In this document: in pieces, positions 33,741 to 42,531 of the stretch
Layout of the letters: each line of letters starts with the position of its first letter
Position numbering within the stretch: position 1 is the stretch's first letter
Assembly: GCF_030690045.1 (NCBI RefSeq)
Contig: NZ_JAUYHK010000010.1
Location: 1-64,000 of the forward strand
DNA: 64,000 nucleotides
Source: Thalassospira sp.
GTDB taxonomy: Bacteria > Pseudomonadota > Alphaproteobacteria > Rhodospirillales > Thalassospiraceae
Reading direction: 5' to 3'
Notes under the pieces: generated by a model
The model's database searches: none
Seen by the model: the letters and a program-made list of their open reading frames with translations, nothing else
What the model was told of the DNA's origin: nothing
Translations under genes and position numbers: made by a program

Positions 33741-34532
33741 TTAGCGGTTCAAAAATGCCGATAATGTCAGCAACACCGCCTCGGGCTTTTCGGCATGGAC
33801 CCAGTGACCGGCATTTTTGATGCTGGTAAAGGCCGCGCGGGGGAACAGCGATTTGATATGATCGCGGTCTTTGGGATCGACATAATGCGAATTGGCCCCG
33901 GCAATAAATAAAACATCGCGGTCAAAAGAAGGGAATGCCAGCCCGTCCGGCCAGCCGGTAATGTCGGGCAAATGGCGGGCCATGGCATCGATATTGACCT
34001 GCCATGCCATTTGGCCGCTGTCTTTGTCAGTGATGACATTTTGCGCCAGAAATTGCCTAACACCTTTGTCCGGCACGCCATCGGCCAGCGCATCTTCGAC
34101 TTCGGCGCGGCGGGTCAGCGCCCCAAAATCCACCGCCCGCATGGCGCGGATATAGCCGGTATAATCATGGTCATAGGCCACCGGCGCGATATCGACCACC
34201 ACCAGATCGGCAATCAGCCCGGCCTGTGTCGATAATGCCAGCACCATCGATGCCTTGCCGCCCATCGAATGGCCGACCAGATGCACCGGCACCCCGCCGG
34301 ACACATCGCCGATCAGATCGGCAATATCGTCGGCCATCGCGGCATAGCGCATATCGTCATCCCAACCCGACCGGCCATGATTGCGCAGATCGGCCGTCAC
34401 CACATGGTATTTTTCGGCCAGCCGCCGGGCAATCGCCGTCCAGTTGCGGGCCTGTCCGAACAGACCATGCAGAATGACCACCGTGCCGGTATCGCGGTTT
34501 TCCTCGCCAAAGGCATAATGCGCCAGTTTCAT
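33741..34532 (-). CDS. Alpha/beta hydrolase, YbfF-like esterase
   Basis: The 263-residue protein has the oxyanion-hole HGLFGQARNW near residue 25, the nucleophile elbow VGHSMGGKAS (Ser near 98), the acid region around VLFIAGANSHYVD and the catalytic His in NAGHWVHAEKP. This layout matches YbfF-type acyl-CoA/ester hydrolases. GGAG lies six bases before the ATG at 34532. It is transcribed before nudK. The physiological ester is not known. Confidence 0.85.
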   Translation of the reverse strand: MKLAHYAFGEENRDTGTVVILHGLFGQARNWTAIARRLAEKYHVVTADLRNHGRSGWDDDMRYAAMADDIADLIGDVSGGVPVHLVGHSMGGKASMVLALSTQAGLIADLVVVDIAPVAYDHDYTGYIRAMRAVDFGALTRRAEVEDALADGVPDKGVRQFLAQNVITDKDSGQMAWQVNIDAMARHLPDITGWPDGLAFPSFDRDVLFIAGANSHYVDPKDRDHIKSLFPRAAFTSIKNAGHWVHAEKPEAVLLTLSAFLNR

Positions 34533-34609
34533 CGGGACTCCATCAGATCGGGATTGCAAGCGGCGGCATCATGGCGTGCCAGACACCCGGAATCCAGCCC
34601 AAAACAAAA

Positions 34610-34637
34610 CACCCCCGCATGAGGACATGCGGGGGTG
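34610..34637 (-). terminator. Terminator of the small gene at 34663-34827
   Basis: CACCCCCGCATG (34610-34621) and CATGCGGGGGTG (34626-34637) form a perfect 12-bp stem with a 4-nt loop. On the minus strand TTTTGTTTT follows, so it ends the upstream small gene before the hydrolase gene. Confidence 0.88.
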
Positions 34638-34662
34638 CTTTCAAATCATCGTGTGTCGCGGA

Positions 34663-34827
34663 TCAGGCGCCAGCAGGACGGCCACCATGGGGGATGCCCT
34701 TGTTGCCGCCAAACAGACCGGCAATTGCACGGACAAGCGCCAGAAAAGCCTTGCGCATGGCTTCTGCGCGCAGTTTTTCGGCTTCACGATGCAGCGCGAC
34801 GAGGTCGAGGGTGTCGTTACGACGCAT
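34663..34827 (-). CDS. 54-residue basic small protein
   Basis: The chosen ATG at 34827 follows GGAAAGGA by about 8 bases and gives MRRNDTLDLVALHREAEKLR and so on, ending GGNKGIPHGGRPAGA. It is an amphipathic, Arg/Ala-rich helix with a flexible tail, resembling short proteins often seen with DUF1127 genes in alphaproteobacteria. That likeness is from memory and weak. The frame is open up to 34950 but lacks another ribosome site. A structured leader precedes it and a strong terminator follows, so it is a free-standing, probably abundant transcript. Confidence 0.6.
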   Translation of the reverse strand: MRRNDTLDLVALHREAEKLRAEAMRKAFLALVRAIAGLFGGNKGIPHGGRPAGA

Positions 34828-34844
34828 GGCTGTAATCCTTTCCA

Positions 34845-34944
34845 AAAACGTCCGGGGCAAAAGGCCCCGTAACTTCGCGTTGTGTTCTTCTGAAGCCGGT
34901 GTAATCCACATTTTCAAAAGCAACGAGATGAGTTTTCTCATCTC
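34845..34944 (-). promoter_or_regulatory. Structured leader with two hairpins before the small gene
   Basis: GAGATGAG-TTTT-CTCATCTC (34925-34944) is a perfect hairpin. CGGGGC/GCCCCG (34853-34869) is a second one, followed on the minus strand by GACGTTTTT and then the ribosome site. The second resembles an attenuator because its T run touches the Shine-Dalgarno region. Confidence 0.45.
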
Positions 34945-34950
34945 AGTCAT

Positions 34951-35302
34951 GTGACGAACGCATGGGTTGATCGATAAACGTCACAACATTGCCATGCGAT
35001 GGACACATGTTTGTATCATGACAAATAAGTGCCTCAACTTGCAGGCGTTTTTGACGGGGTATTTTTGAACGCGACCAAAACCGGCGTCACATCCCTGCCA
35101 CAAAGCGGGCAATCCCCGGATCTCTTTTGATTTCGGTCAATTTGAAAATGGATTTTGACCGGTCATCGCCCCCGGATTTGACGGTCATAAAACCGATTTG
35201 GCGATAAAACGTTTCCGAATCGCGCCGGTTTCACCGGGCGATTTCGCCCCCTGTTTTTGCATGGCTCCAAAATCGGGATCACAGGGGATGTAACAGGGAA
35301 TA
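34951..35302. other. Intergenic region, no gene seen
   Basis: Between the small gene's leader and the aldehyde dehydrogenase stop. It contains three ACAGGG repeats near 35280-35310 and a spaced GTGACG/CGTCAC pair (34952-34985). The latter may belong to the small gene's promoter. Open frames lack starts with ribosome sites. Confidence 0.35.
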
Positions 35303-36805
35303 TCACAGGGCGATATTGAGGTATTTCACCTCCAGATATTCTTCCAGCCCCCAATGTCCGCCTTCGCGGCCCTGCCCGCTTTCCTTCACCCCGCCAAAGG
35401 GGGCACCTTCGTGCGACGTCGTGCCGTCATTAATGCCGACCACCCCGACATCCAGCGCATCCGCCACCCGGTGAATGCGGCCGATATCGCGGCTATAGAT
35501 ATAAGATGACAGGCCGGTTTTGACATGATTGGCAAGATGGATGGCATCGGCCTCGGTCGCAAACCGGTAAATCGGCGCGACCGGGGCAAACAGTTCCTCG
35601 TTAAAACAGGCGGCATCGGTCGAAAGGCCGGTGATCACGGTCGGCGCGATGAAAAAGCCCTGATCAGGGATATTCGATGCCGTGTGCAACACCCCGCCAT
35701 GCGCCACCGCATCGGTGATCAGGCGTTCGACCTTGGATATCGCGCGTGCATTGATCAGCGGCCCGATATCGGTTTGGGCATCAAAGCCGTCGCCGGTTTT
35801 CTGGGCCAAACTTGCGGCAATGAATTTGGCGACAAAGGCGTCATAGACCCCATCCTGCACCAGAATGCGGTTGGCGCAGACACAGGTTTGCCCGGCATTG
35901 CGATATTTGGAAATCATCGCCCCGGCGACGGCGGCATCAATATCGGCATCGTCAAACACAATAAACGGCGCATTGCCGCCCAGTTCCATCGACAGTTTCT
36001 TGACGGTTTCGGCACATTGCACCATCAGGCGTTTGCCAATCGCGGTTGAGCCGGTAAAGGACAGCATCCTGACCCGCACATCGCCGGTCAATGCCTCGCC
36101 AATCGGGCCCGGTTGCCCGGTGACAACGTTAAACACCCCCTTGGGAAACCCGGCCATTTCAGCCAACTTTGCCACCGCAAGGGCGGATAGCGGTGTGTCT
36201 TCGGCCGGTTTGACAATCACCGTACAGCCCGCCGCCAGGGCTGGCGCGCATTTGCGCACCACCATCGTCAACGGAAAATTCCACGGCGTAATCGCGGCGA
36301 CCACTCCCACGGGATGTTTTTGCACAATCACCCGGCGGTCGGGCTGATTGGCGGGCATGGTCTGACCATAGGCGCGCCGCGCTTCTTCGCCGTACCATTC
36401 GGCATAGGCAATTGCGCCCACCACCTCGCGGCGGGCCTGATCGATCGGCTTGCCCTGTTCGGCGGTGATCAGGCAGGCCAGATCTTCCTGATGATCGATC
36501 ATCAGATCGCGCCAGCGTTTCAGAAACCCGGCCCGTTCAGAGGCCAGCAACCCCGCCCACCCGGCAAAGGCGGCATCGGCCGCATCGATGGCACGACGGG
36601 TTTCGCTGGTGCGCAGGAAGGGCACCGCGCCAATTTTTTTGCCGGTCGCCGGGTTGATCACCACGATTTCCTCGCGGGAATCGGCCCCCCGCCATTCGCC
36701 ACCGATCCAGGCCTTATCAAGCTGCCATGCGGCAATCATGGCACGGGCACGATCAAGGCCGGAACAATCGGGATCAGACACGGGAAGGCAGGAGATCATC
36801 GACAT
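35303..36805 (-). CDS. gabD: NAD(P)-dependent aldehyde dehydrogenase, succinate-semialdehyde type
   Basis: Oxidises succinate semialdehyde to succinate in GABA or 4-hydroxybutyrate breakdown. The 500-residue product has GGEWRGADSREEIVVINPAT near the N-terminus, ITPWNFPLTMVVRK, SFTGSTAIGKRL, the catalytic Glu of LSMELGGNAPF and the catalytic Cys of NAGQTCVCANR. CVC in place of CVx fits GabD, whose second Cys can form a redox disulfide. AAGGAAA lies ten bases before the ATG. It is a single gene. Related semialdehydes are possible substrates. Confidence 0.85.
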   Translation of the reverse strand: MSMISCLPVSDPDCSGLDRARAMIAAWQLDKAWIGGEWRGADSREEIVVINPATGKKIGAVPFLRTSETRRAIDAADAAFAGWAGLLASERAGFLKRWRDLMIDHQEDLACLITAEQGKPIDQARREVVGAIAYAEWYGEEARRAYGQTMPANQPDRRVIVQKHPVGVVAAITPWNFPLTMVVRKCAPALAAGCTVIVKPAEDTPLSALAVAKLAEMAGFPKGVFNVVTGQPGPIGEALTGDVRVRMLSFTGSTAIGKRLMVQCAETVKKLSMELGGNAPFIVFDDADIDAAVAGAMISKYRNAGQTCVCANRILVQDGVYDAFVAKFIAASLAQKTGDGFDAQTDIGPLINARAISKVERLITDAVAHGGVLHTASNIPDQGFFIAPTVITGLSTDAACFNEELFAPVAPIYRFATEADAIHLANHVKTGLSSYIYSRDIGRIHRVADALDVGVVGINDGTTSHEGAPFGGVKESGQGREGGHWGLEEYLEVKYLNIAL

Positions 36806-37023
36806 CGGGGGCGTTTCCTTGTGGGCGGCACGGATGGCAGCTTTATGATTTTTCGGAACTTCACGTTGTTGTGATTACGTTATTTGTCCCGCTGCTGGAA
36901 CACTATGCCGTGACGAGAGGCTTGATCAACAAAACTATCACAAATACAATATCATTATATGCTAATGTTATTCCGGCCCGGTCCCGCACCCACCGGAAAG
37001 TCGAGAGAGAGAGAAAGAGAGCA

Positions 37024-37482
37024 ATGACACATTTCCTGAAAGTCGGCATTCTCGCCGCAACCCTTGGCCTTGGCCTGAGTTTTGCGGCACAGGCCGACGA
37101 AGCCACCGACAATGCCGCCACCCAAAGCCGTCAGCATTTGATGAGCGGCATCGGTGGTGCCATGGGGACGCTGGGCTGTTACATGAAGGGGGAATGCGCC
37201 CTGCCCGATCCTGTGGTCGCCAATCTTGCCAAGGGCGTTGCCTATGCCGCATCGGCAGCACCTGGCGCATTTGAAATCGCCACCCCCGACGCGACACTCA
37301 AAACCACGGCCAAAGCCGATATCTGGAGCGACTGGGACAAATTCGCCCCGCGATTCGCCGTTCTGGAAGAAAACGCCCTGAAACTGGCCGCCGTTGCCGG
37401 GGACAAGGCCGCGATGGGGCCGCTTTTGGGCGAAGTCGGCAAATCCTGCAAGGGTTGCCACGACGATTTCCGCAGCAAATAA
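37024..37482 (+). CDS. Cytochrome c' (class II c-type cytochrome)
   Basis: A periplasmic haem protein that binds NO or CO and shields respiration. From ATG 37024 it has 152 residues with a signal peptide ending SFAAQA, a four-helix body and the C-terminal haem site KSCKGCHDDFRSK characteristic of class II. A GAAAGAGAG purine run precedes the start. It converges on a cytochrome b561 gene, and that pairing is frequent. The promoter region (36930-36965) is AT-rich. Confidence 0.93.
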   Translation: MTHFLKVGILAATLGLGLSFAAQADEATDNAATQSRQHLMSGIGGAMGTLGCYMKGECALPDPVVANLAKGVAYAASAAPGAFEIATPDATLKTTAKADIWSDWDKFAPRFAVLEENALKLAAVAGDKAAMGPLLGEVGKSCKGCHDDFRSK

Positions 37483-37504
37483 AGCCCGAATACCATCCGA
37501 TCTT

Positions 37505-37533
37505 AAAACGGCCCCGGATCACGGGGCCGTTTT
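37505..37533. terminator. Bidirectional terminator between cytochrome c' and b561
   Basis: AAAACGGCCCC (37505-37515) pairs with GGGGCCGTTTT (37523-37533) around a 7-nt loop, with T runs on both strands. Confidence 0.88.
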
Positions 37534-37565
37534 GGGTCGTTGACAAGCGCGCATGGGTTTCAGGT

Positions 37566-38285
37566 TTACCCCGCCCGCGCCAGCGCCATGACAATCCACA
37601 CCCCGGCCCCGCAAACCGCCATCAGGGCAATGCCCCAAATTGCCGGTTTGAACCGCAATCCGTCAAAGCGGGCGGCGATGCCAGCGGGGACGTCGCGCGT
37701 GCCGGTGATCATCGGGATGATCAGGTTTTCGCGTTTGATCATCAGATAGAAAATCGCCGCCACCACATGCAGACCCACGGCGATATAGATCAGGTTGATA
37801 TTGGTGTGATGGACCCAATTCATCACACCGGCAAATTCCGGCGAGGCATATTTGACCAGCGGCCCGTCGAAAAACAGAAATGTATCCTCGCTGGTGAACA
37901 GGCCGGAAAAGGCCTGTATCCCCGCCAGCAGCAGCAACACCATCACCATCCAGCCCCCGGCGGGGTTGTGCCCGGCACAGGCCAGGTCATCTTCGGTCCC
38001 CTTGGGCAGTTTGCGCAAATAGGCGATCACGCTGCGCGGGCCGCGCAGAAACGATGCAAACCGGGCATTGGAACTGCCCACCAGTCCCCAGATCACCCGG
38101 AAAATCACCAGCGCCAGCACGCTGTATCCGGCGATTTCATGGATATTGATCATCACTTCCTGATTGGACCACCACGCTGTTACCACCGCCGCCACCAGAG
38201 CCCAGTGAAACAGTCGCACCGGTAAATCCCACAAGCGCACGGTGCGTTTGCCAACATCAATGTCTGTCTTGTTTTTGTCTTCCAT
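37566..38285 (-). CDS. Cytochrome b561 family membrane protein
   Basis: Four-helix di-haem protein that passes electrons between quinone and periplasmic partners. It has 239 residues. Likely haem His are in RLFHWALVAAV, NIHEIAGYSVLAL, NWVHHTNINLIYI and GLHVVAAIFY. It begins with a short charged cytoplasmic tail. Being next to cytochrome c' suggests the two exchange electrons. It is divergent from the iron-uptake operon. Confidence 0.9.
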   Translation of the reverse strand: MEDKNKTDIDVGKRTVRLWDLPVRLFHWALVAAVVTAWWSNQEVMINIHEIAGYSVLALVIFRVIWGLVGSSNARFASFLRGPRSVIAYLRKLPKGTEDDLACAGHNPAGGWMVMVLLLLAGIQAFSGLFTSEDTFLFFDGPLVKYASPEFAGVMNWVHHTNINLIYIAVGLHVVAAIFYLMIKRENLIIPMITGTRDVPAGIAARFDGLRFKPAIWGIALMAVCGAGVWIVMALARAG

Positions 38286-38392
38286 GCCCCACCCTTTCCC
38301 GGAATGATTCCAGCCTTATGCCATTGTAAGAGGATGGCCTTTTGTCTCAAGCCGTAATCTGAACTTTCGGATAAGAAACTGCCCTTAATTCT

Positions 38393-38420
38393 TGCAAATC
38401 ATTATCAAAGGCATTATCAA
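38393..38420 (+). promoter_or_regulatory. Fur-like box upstream of the imelysin operon
   Basis: TGCAAATCATTATCA (38393-38407) carries the AATCATTATC half of the classic Fur 19-mer. CATTATCAA is repeated directly at 38400-38408 and 38412-38420. It lies 57-84 bp before the imelysin start. Iron-dependent repression is inferred. Confidence 0.5.
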
Positions 38421-38476
38421 GATTGGGCAGATGCCTCGATGATCTACGTCTTCTCATCAGAACGGACAGAAAACCC

Positions 38477-39757
38477 ATGAAATTTGCCAATTTATCCGGA
38501 ACAGCCGCAATGCTGGCGGTTCTCGCTGCATTCAGCGTTCCTGCCGCCCATGCGGCACCGGAAACCAATGCTGTTCTTGCCACCTATGCCGATATCGCCG
38601 AAGCCGGATATCAGGACTCGGTGACCACGGCAAAGACTCTGAAAGCCGCAATTGACGATCTGATCGCCAATCCGTCGGCAGACAGCCATGCCGCCGCCAA
38701 GACCGCCTGGATTGCCGCCCGTGTTCCTTACCAGCAGACCGAAGTTTATCGTTTTGGCAATGCCATCGTTGATGACTGGGAAGGCAAGGTCAATGCGTGG
38801 CCGCTGGATGAAGGCCTGATCGATTATGTCGATGGCGATCTTTATGGCGACGAAAACGAAGAAAACCCGGCCTATACCGCCAATATCGTTGCCAACCCGG
38901 CCTTGAGCGTTTCGGGCACGGAGATTGATGCTTCGACCATCGATACCGACCTGATTGCCAGCCTGCATGAACTTGATGAAGTCGAGGCCAATGTCGCCAC
39001 CGGCTATCACGCCATTGAATTTTTGCTGTGGGGGCAGGATCTGAACGGCACCGAGGCCGGAGCCGGTGAACGCGCATGGACCGATTATGCCAAGGGCGAT
39101 GCCTGCACCAATGGCAATTGCGACCGTCGCGCCGCTTATCTTTCCACCGCGACCGACCTTATGATTTCCGATCTGGAATGGATGGCCGCACAATGGGCCG
39201 CCGATGGCGAAGCCCGTGCGGCTGTGATGGAAGGCGATGGCCTTGCCGGTTTGAGTGCCATCGTGACCGGGATGGGATCGCTTTCTTATGGCGAACTGGC
39301 CGGGGAACGCACCAAGCTGGGCCTGATCCTGCATGATCCGGAAGAAGAGCATGACTGTTTTTCCGACAACACCCACAATTCCCATTATTTCGATGCACTG
39401 GGCATTCGCAATGTCTATCTGGGCGAATATGTCCGGGTTGATGGCAGCAAGGTTGAAGGCCCGTCGCTTTCCGATCTGGTTGCCGCCAAGGATGCTGCCC
39501 TGAATGACGAACTGGTGGCGAAGCTTGATGCCTCGGTCGCAGCGGCCGGCGTCATGGTCACCCGTGCGAATGAGGGTGAACATTTTGACCAGCTGATCGG
39601 TGCGGGCAATGAGAAGGGCAATGCGATTGTCCAGACCTTTGTCGATTCCCTGGTTGATCAGACCCGTTCGATTGAAAAAATCGTCGCGGCAATCGGCATT
39701 GACGGTATTGATTTTGAAGGCTCCGACAGCCTTGACAACCCGTCAACCATCAACTGA
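38477..39757 (+). CDS. Imelysin-family iron-regulated protein (IrpA-like)
   Basis: Imelysin proteins are periplasmic or surface-anchored and take part in iron uptake. From ATG 38477 there are 426 residues with a signal peptide (cleavage after AAHAAP). The conserved GxHxxE motif GYHAIEFLLWG lies near 175, and NAWPLDEGLIDYVDGDLYGD is another family stretch. It is the first gene of a four-gene locus behind a Fur-like box. The protease label attached to imelysins in the past is not supported here. Confidence 0.9.
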   Translation: MKFANLSGTAAMLAVLAAFSVPAAHAAPETNAVLATYADIAEAGYQDSVTTAKTLKAAIDDLIANPSADSHAAAKTAWIAARVPYQQTEVYRFGNAIVDDWEGKVNAWPLDEGLIDYVDGDLYGDENEENPAYTANIVANPALSVSGTEIDASTIDTDLIASLHELDEVEANVATGYHAIEFLLWGQDLNGTEAGAGERAWTDYAKGDACTNGNCDRRAAYLSTATDLMISDLEWMAAQWAADGEARAAVMEGDGLAGLSAIVTGMGSLSYGELAGERTKLGLILHDPEEEHDCFSDNTHNSHYFDALGIRNVYLGEYVRVDGSKVEGPSLSDLVAAKDAALNDELVAKLDASVAAAGVMVTRANEGEHFDQLIGAGNEKGNAIVQTFVDSLVDQTRSIEKIVAAIGIDGIDFEGSDSLDNPSTIN

Positions 39758-39801
39758 TCACCCCGATCGGTTGCGATAACCGGCCCGTTAGCGGGCGGTC
39801 G

Positions 39802-39828
39802 GACGGGGGATTATCACAATCCCCCGTC
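39802..39828 (+). terminator. Hairpin between the imelysin and di-haem genes
   Basis: GACGGGGGATT and AATCCCCCGTC form an 11-bp stem with a 5-nt loop and no T tract. It probably stabilises or processes the imelysin mRNA, making the first gene the most expressed. Confidence 0.45.
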
Positions 39829-39886
39829 GCTGACCTTCTGACCGGCCCTGTGACCTGTCTGGCCGCCCTTTTCCGGGACACCCCCG

Positions 39887-41344
39887 ATGCCCGCAAAATT
39901 CCCTTCCCGCTGCCTGCCTGCCCCTGTTTTTTATCTATTTTTAAGCGCCATTATCCTTCTGCCTTGCCATAGCCATGCCGCCGATCCGGCAATGCCGGGC
40001 GGGGATGCGACATGGGTCAAACCGACCGGGCGCGACGCCTTTACCCACCCGTTCGCCAGCCTGAGTTTCGACGACCGGATGAATTTCAAACTGGGCGAGG
40101 CCCTGTTTCAACGTTTCTGGGTTGCCGCCCCCACCCGCACCCGTGCGGCAGACGGTCTGGGGCCGCTTTATAATTCCCGGTCCTGTCACGGGTGCCATAT
40201 CCGCAACGGGCGCGGCCATGCGGTCGATGCCAATGACCCGGCGGCAGGGGCAACATCGATGTTGCTGCGCCTTGCCATTCCACCGCAAAATGACGAAGAC
40301 CGCACCGCCCTTGCCACCGGTCAGGTCAATGCCATTGCCGATCCGGTTTATGGTCATCAGTTTCAGGATTTCTCCCTGCCCGGTATTCCGGCAGAAGGCC
40401 GCGTTGTCCTGCGCCATGAAACCCGTGATGTGATTTTGTCGGGCGGTGAAACGGTAGAACTGCGCCAGCCATTTTACGAAATGGCCGATCTGGCCTATGG
40501 CCCGACGCATGAGGATATCATGGTATCGCCGCGCATTGCCCCGCCGATGATCGGCATGGGATTGATCGAGGCGATTCCCGAACAGATTATTCTGGCACAG
40601 GCCGACCCGGATGACGCCGATCAGGATGGCATTTCGGGCCGGGCCAATTATGTTTGGGATATTGCCCAAAACCGGTTGGCGATGGGGAGGTTTGGCTGGA
40701 AGGCCGGAATGCCGACCCTTGATCAGCAAAACCAGAATGCCTTTCAGTTTGATATCGGCCTGTCCACGCCGCTTTTTCCCGATCCTGCCGGGGATTGCAC
40801 CGCCGCCCAAACCCTGTGCCGGGCCGCCCCCAACGGCGCGACGCCAGATTTTGACAATCTGGAAGTCAATCAGCCGATGACCGATATGGTGCTGTTTTAC
40901 ACCCGCCATCTGGCCCCGCCGGTGCGCCGCAATGCCGATGACCCGGATGTTGAGGCGGGCGAGGCGGTGTTTCATCAGGCCGGATGCGTGGCTTGCCACA
41001 CACCGAATTACCAGATCCCGGCCCCCAACGGCACCGCCGCCCCGTCGCCGCAAACCATCTGGCCCTATAGCGACCTGTTATTGCATGATATGGGCGATGG
41101 CCTTGCCGATCCGCATCCCGAAGGACAGGCAAGCGGGCATGAATGGCGCACACCCCCGTTGTGGGGATTGGGCCGCACCCACGAGATTGACGACCGGGCG
41201 ACTTTCCTGCATGACGGTCGGGCCAGAACCATCCTTGAAGCCATATTGTGGCATGGCGGCGAGGCCGAAACGGCGCGCAATAGCGTTATTGCCCTGCCGC
41301 CATCCGATCGCGAACACCTGATCGCATTTCTGAAATCGCTTTAG
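39887..41344 (+). CDS. Di-haem oxidoreductase (DUF1111 / putative thiol oxidoreductase)
   Basis: Periplasmic protein of 485 residues with a signal peptide ending SHAADP. Two c-type haem sites are present: SRSCHGCHIRNGRGH near residue 99 and AGCVACHTPNY near 366. The HDMGDGLADPHPEG and WRTPPLWGLGRT motifs near the C-terminus are DUF1111 signatures. It regularly accompanies imelysins and may oxidise or reduce iron or a thiol for uptake. The start has no strong ribosome site. Confidence 0.9.
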   Translation: MPAKFPSRCLPAPVFYLFLSAIILLPCHSHAADPAMPGGDATWVKPTGRDAFTHPFASLSFDDRMNFKLGEALFQRFWVAAPTRTRAADGLGPLYNSRSCHGCHIRNGRGHAVDANDPAAGATSMLLRLAIPPQNDEDRTALATGQVNAIADPVYGHQFQDFSLPGIPAEGRVVLRHETRDVILSGGETVELRQPFYEMADLAYGPTHEDIMVSPRIAPPMIGMGLIEAIPEQIILAQADPDDADQDGISGRANYVWDIAQNRLAMGRFGWKAGMPTLDQQNQNAFQFDIGLSTPLFPDPAGDCTAAQTLCRAAPNGATPDFDNLEVNQPMTDMVLFYTRHLAPPVRRNADDPDVEAGEAVFHQAGCVACHTPNYQIPAPNGTAAPSPQTIWPYSDLLLHDMGDGLADPHPEGQASGHEWRTPPLWGLGRTHEIDDRATFLHDGRARTILEAILWHGGEAETARNSVIALPPSDREHLIAFLKSL

Positions 41345-41356
41345 GGGACCGGAACA

Positions 41357-42529
41357 ATGCCACATCTGTGCGCCATCCGTATCAAGGCCAGACTTTCTGC
41401 CTGCCTCGTCCTTGCCGCCGGGCTGACGATGGGACTGGCGATGGGGATGATGATCCTGCCGGGGGCCGGGGTAGCCCAGACAGCCGCCCAAACCCCCGAT
41501 GCCGATTATCAGAGGGTGCTGGATAATCTTCTGACCGGAGTGGTGCAACCGGGGCTGGAGGGTTTTGCCCGCAGCACCGAAAGCCTGTCTGCCCGGATCG
41601 ATGATTTTTGCGCCACGCCCGATGAAGCGGGCTTGCAAAATGTGCAGCAGGGATTCCACGATGCCATGGATCGCTGGCAGGAAATTCAGCCGTGGCGCAT
41701 GGGGCCGATGGTTGCCCTTGGCCGGGATCAGCATATTGAATACTGGCCCGACAAACATGGCACCGCCACCCGCCAGTTCCGCCAGCTTTTGCGCAGCAAA
41801 CCCGATATTTACATCGACCGTGCGCAAATCAGCACGACCAGCGCCGCCTTGCAGGGTTTCCCGGCGCTGGAACAGCTTTTGTTTGACCAGGACATTGCCG
41901 CGCAATTGCAAGACGGGACCGGTGACGGCCCTTATCTATGTGCCTATGCCGGGGCGATTGCCGCCAATCTGGTGCAGATCAGCCATGATTTGCGGGCCGA
42001 ATGGCCGGAATTTGCCGATGCCATACGCCAGGCCGGGCCGGACAGCCTTGATTACCCGGATGCCAGATTTGCCGCCACCGAACTTTATCGCGCCCTGCAT
42101 GAAGGATTGCTGATTATTGCCAGCCAGAAACTTGCCCGTCCGCTGGGCGCGGATGCCGGTGATGCCAATGCCAAACGTGCCGAAAGCTGGCAATCGCAAC
42201 GGTCCCTGCGCAATATCGACCATAATCTGAAAGCGCTTTATGCGATTTATGACGGATCGTTCCGGGGGGCCGGTGAAAGCGGCAAGGGGCTTGTCGCCCT
42301 GATCGGCAATGATTTGCTGGATCGGTCGTTGCGGCTGCACTGGCACAATGCCTTTGCCGATCTGGATGCCCTGCCGTCCTCGATGGTCTGGTTGCTGGAT
42401 CAACCCGATGGTTATGACCGGTTGCAGGCCTTTGCCGATCGCATCGCCTTTTTGACCGGGCTGGTGGAAAACGATGTCGGGCGCACCACGGGGCTGGGCG
42501 GCGGGTTCAATTCGCTGGACGGAGATTAA
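41357..42529 (+). CDS. Second imelysin-family protein, altered motif
   Basis: The 390-residue exported protein (signal peptide ends GAGVAQ) is related to imelysins (MDRWQEIQPWRMGPM, HGTATRQFRQLLRSK). The GxHxxE motif is replaced by GFPALEQLLF, so the His is lost while the Glu remains. It lies 12 bp after the di-haem gene and 2 bp before the DUF1513 gene. It may act as a partner of the first imelysin and not as a metal binder itself. Confidence 0.85.
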   Translation: MPHLCAIRIKARLSACLVLAAGLTMGLAMGMMILPGAGVAQTAAQTPDADYQRVLDNLLTGVVQPGLEGFARSTESLSARIDDFCATPDEAGLQNVQQGFHDAMDRWQEIQPWRMGPMVALGRDQHIEYWPDKHGTATRQFRQLLRSKPDIYIDRAQISTTSAALQGFPALEQLLFDQDIAAQLQDGTGDGPYLCAYAGAIAANLVQISHDLRAEWPEFADAIRQAGPDSLDYPDARFAATELYRALHEGLLIIASQKLARPLGADAGDANAKRAESWQSQRSLRNIDHNLKALYAIYDGSFRGAGESGKGLVALIGNDLLDRSLRLHWHNAFADLDALPSSMVWLLDQPDGYDRLQAFADRIAFLTGLVENDVGRTTGLGGGFNSLDGD

Positions 42530-42531
42530 TC

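Noticed and set aside
36903..36940. TTGATCAAC sequence before cytochrome c' as an Fnr box
   Set aside because: The two half-sites abut without the required 4-bp spacer.
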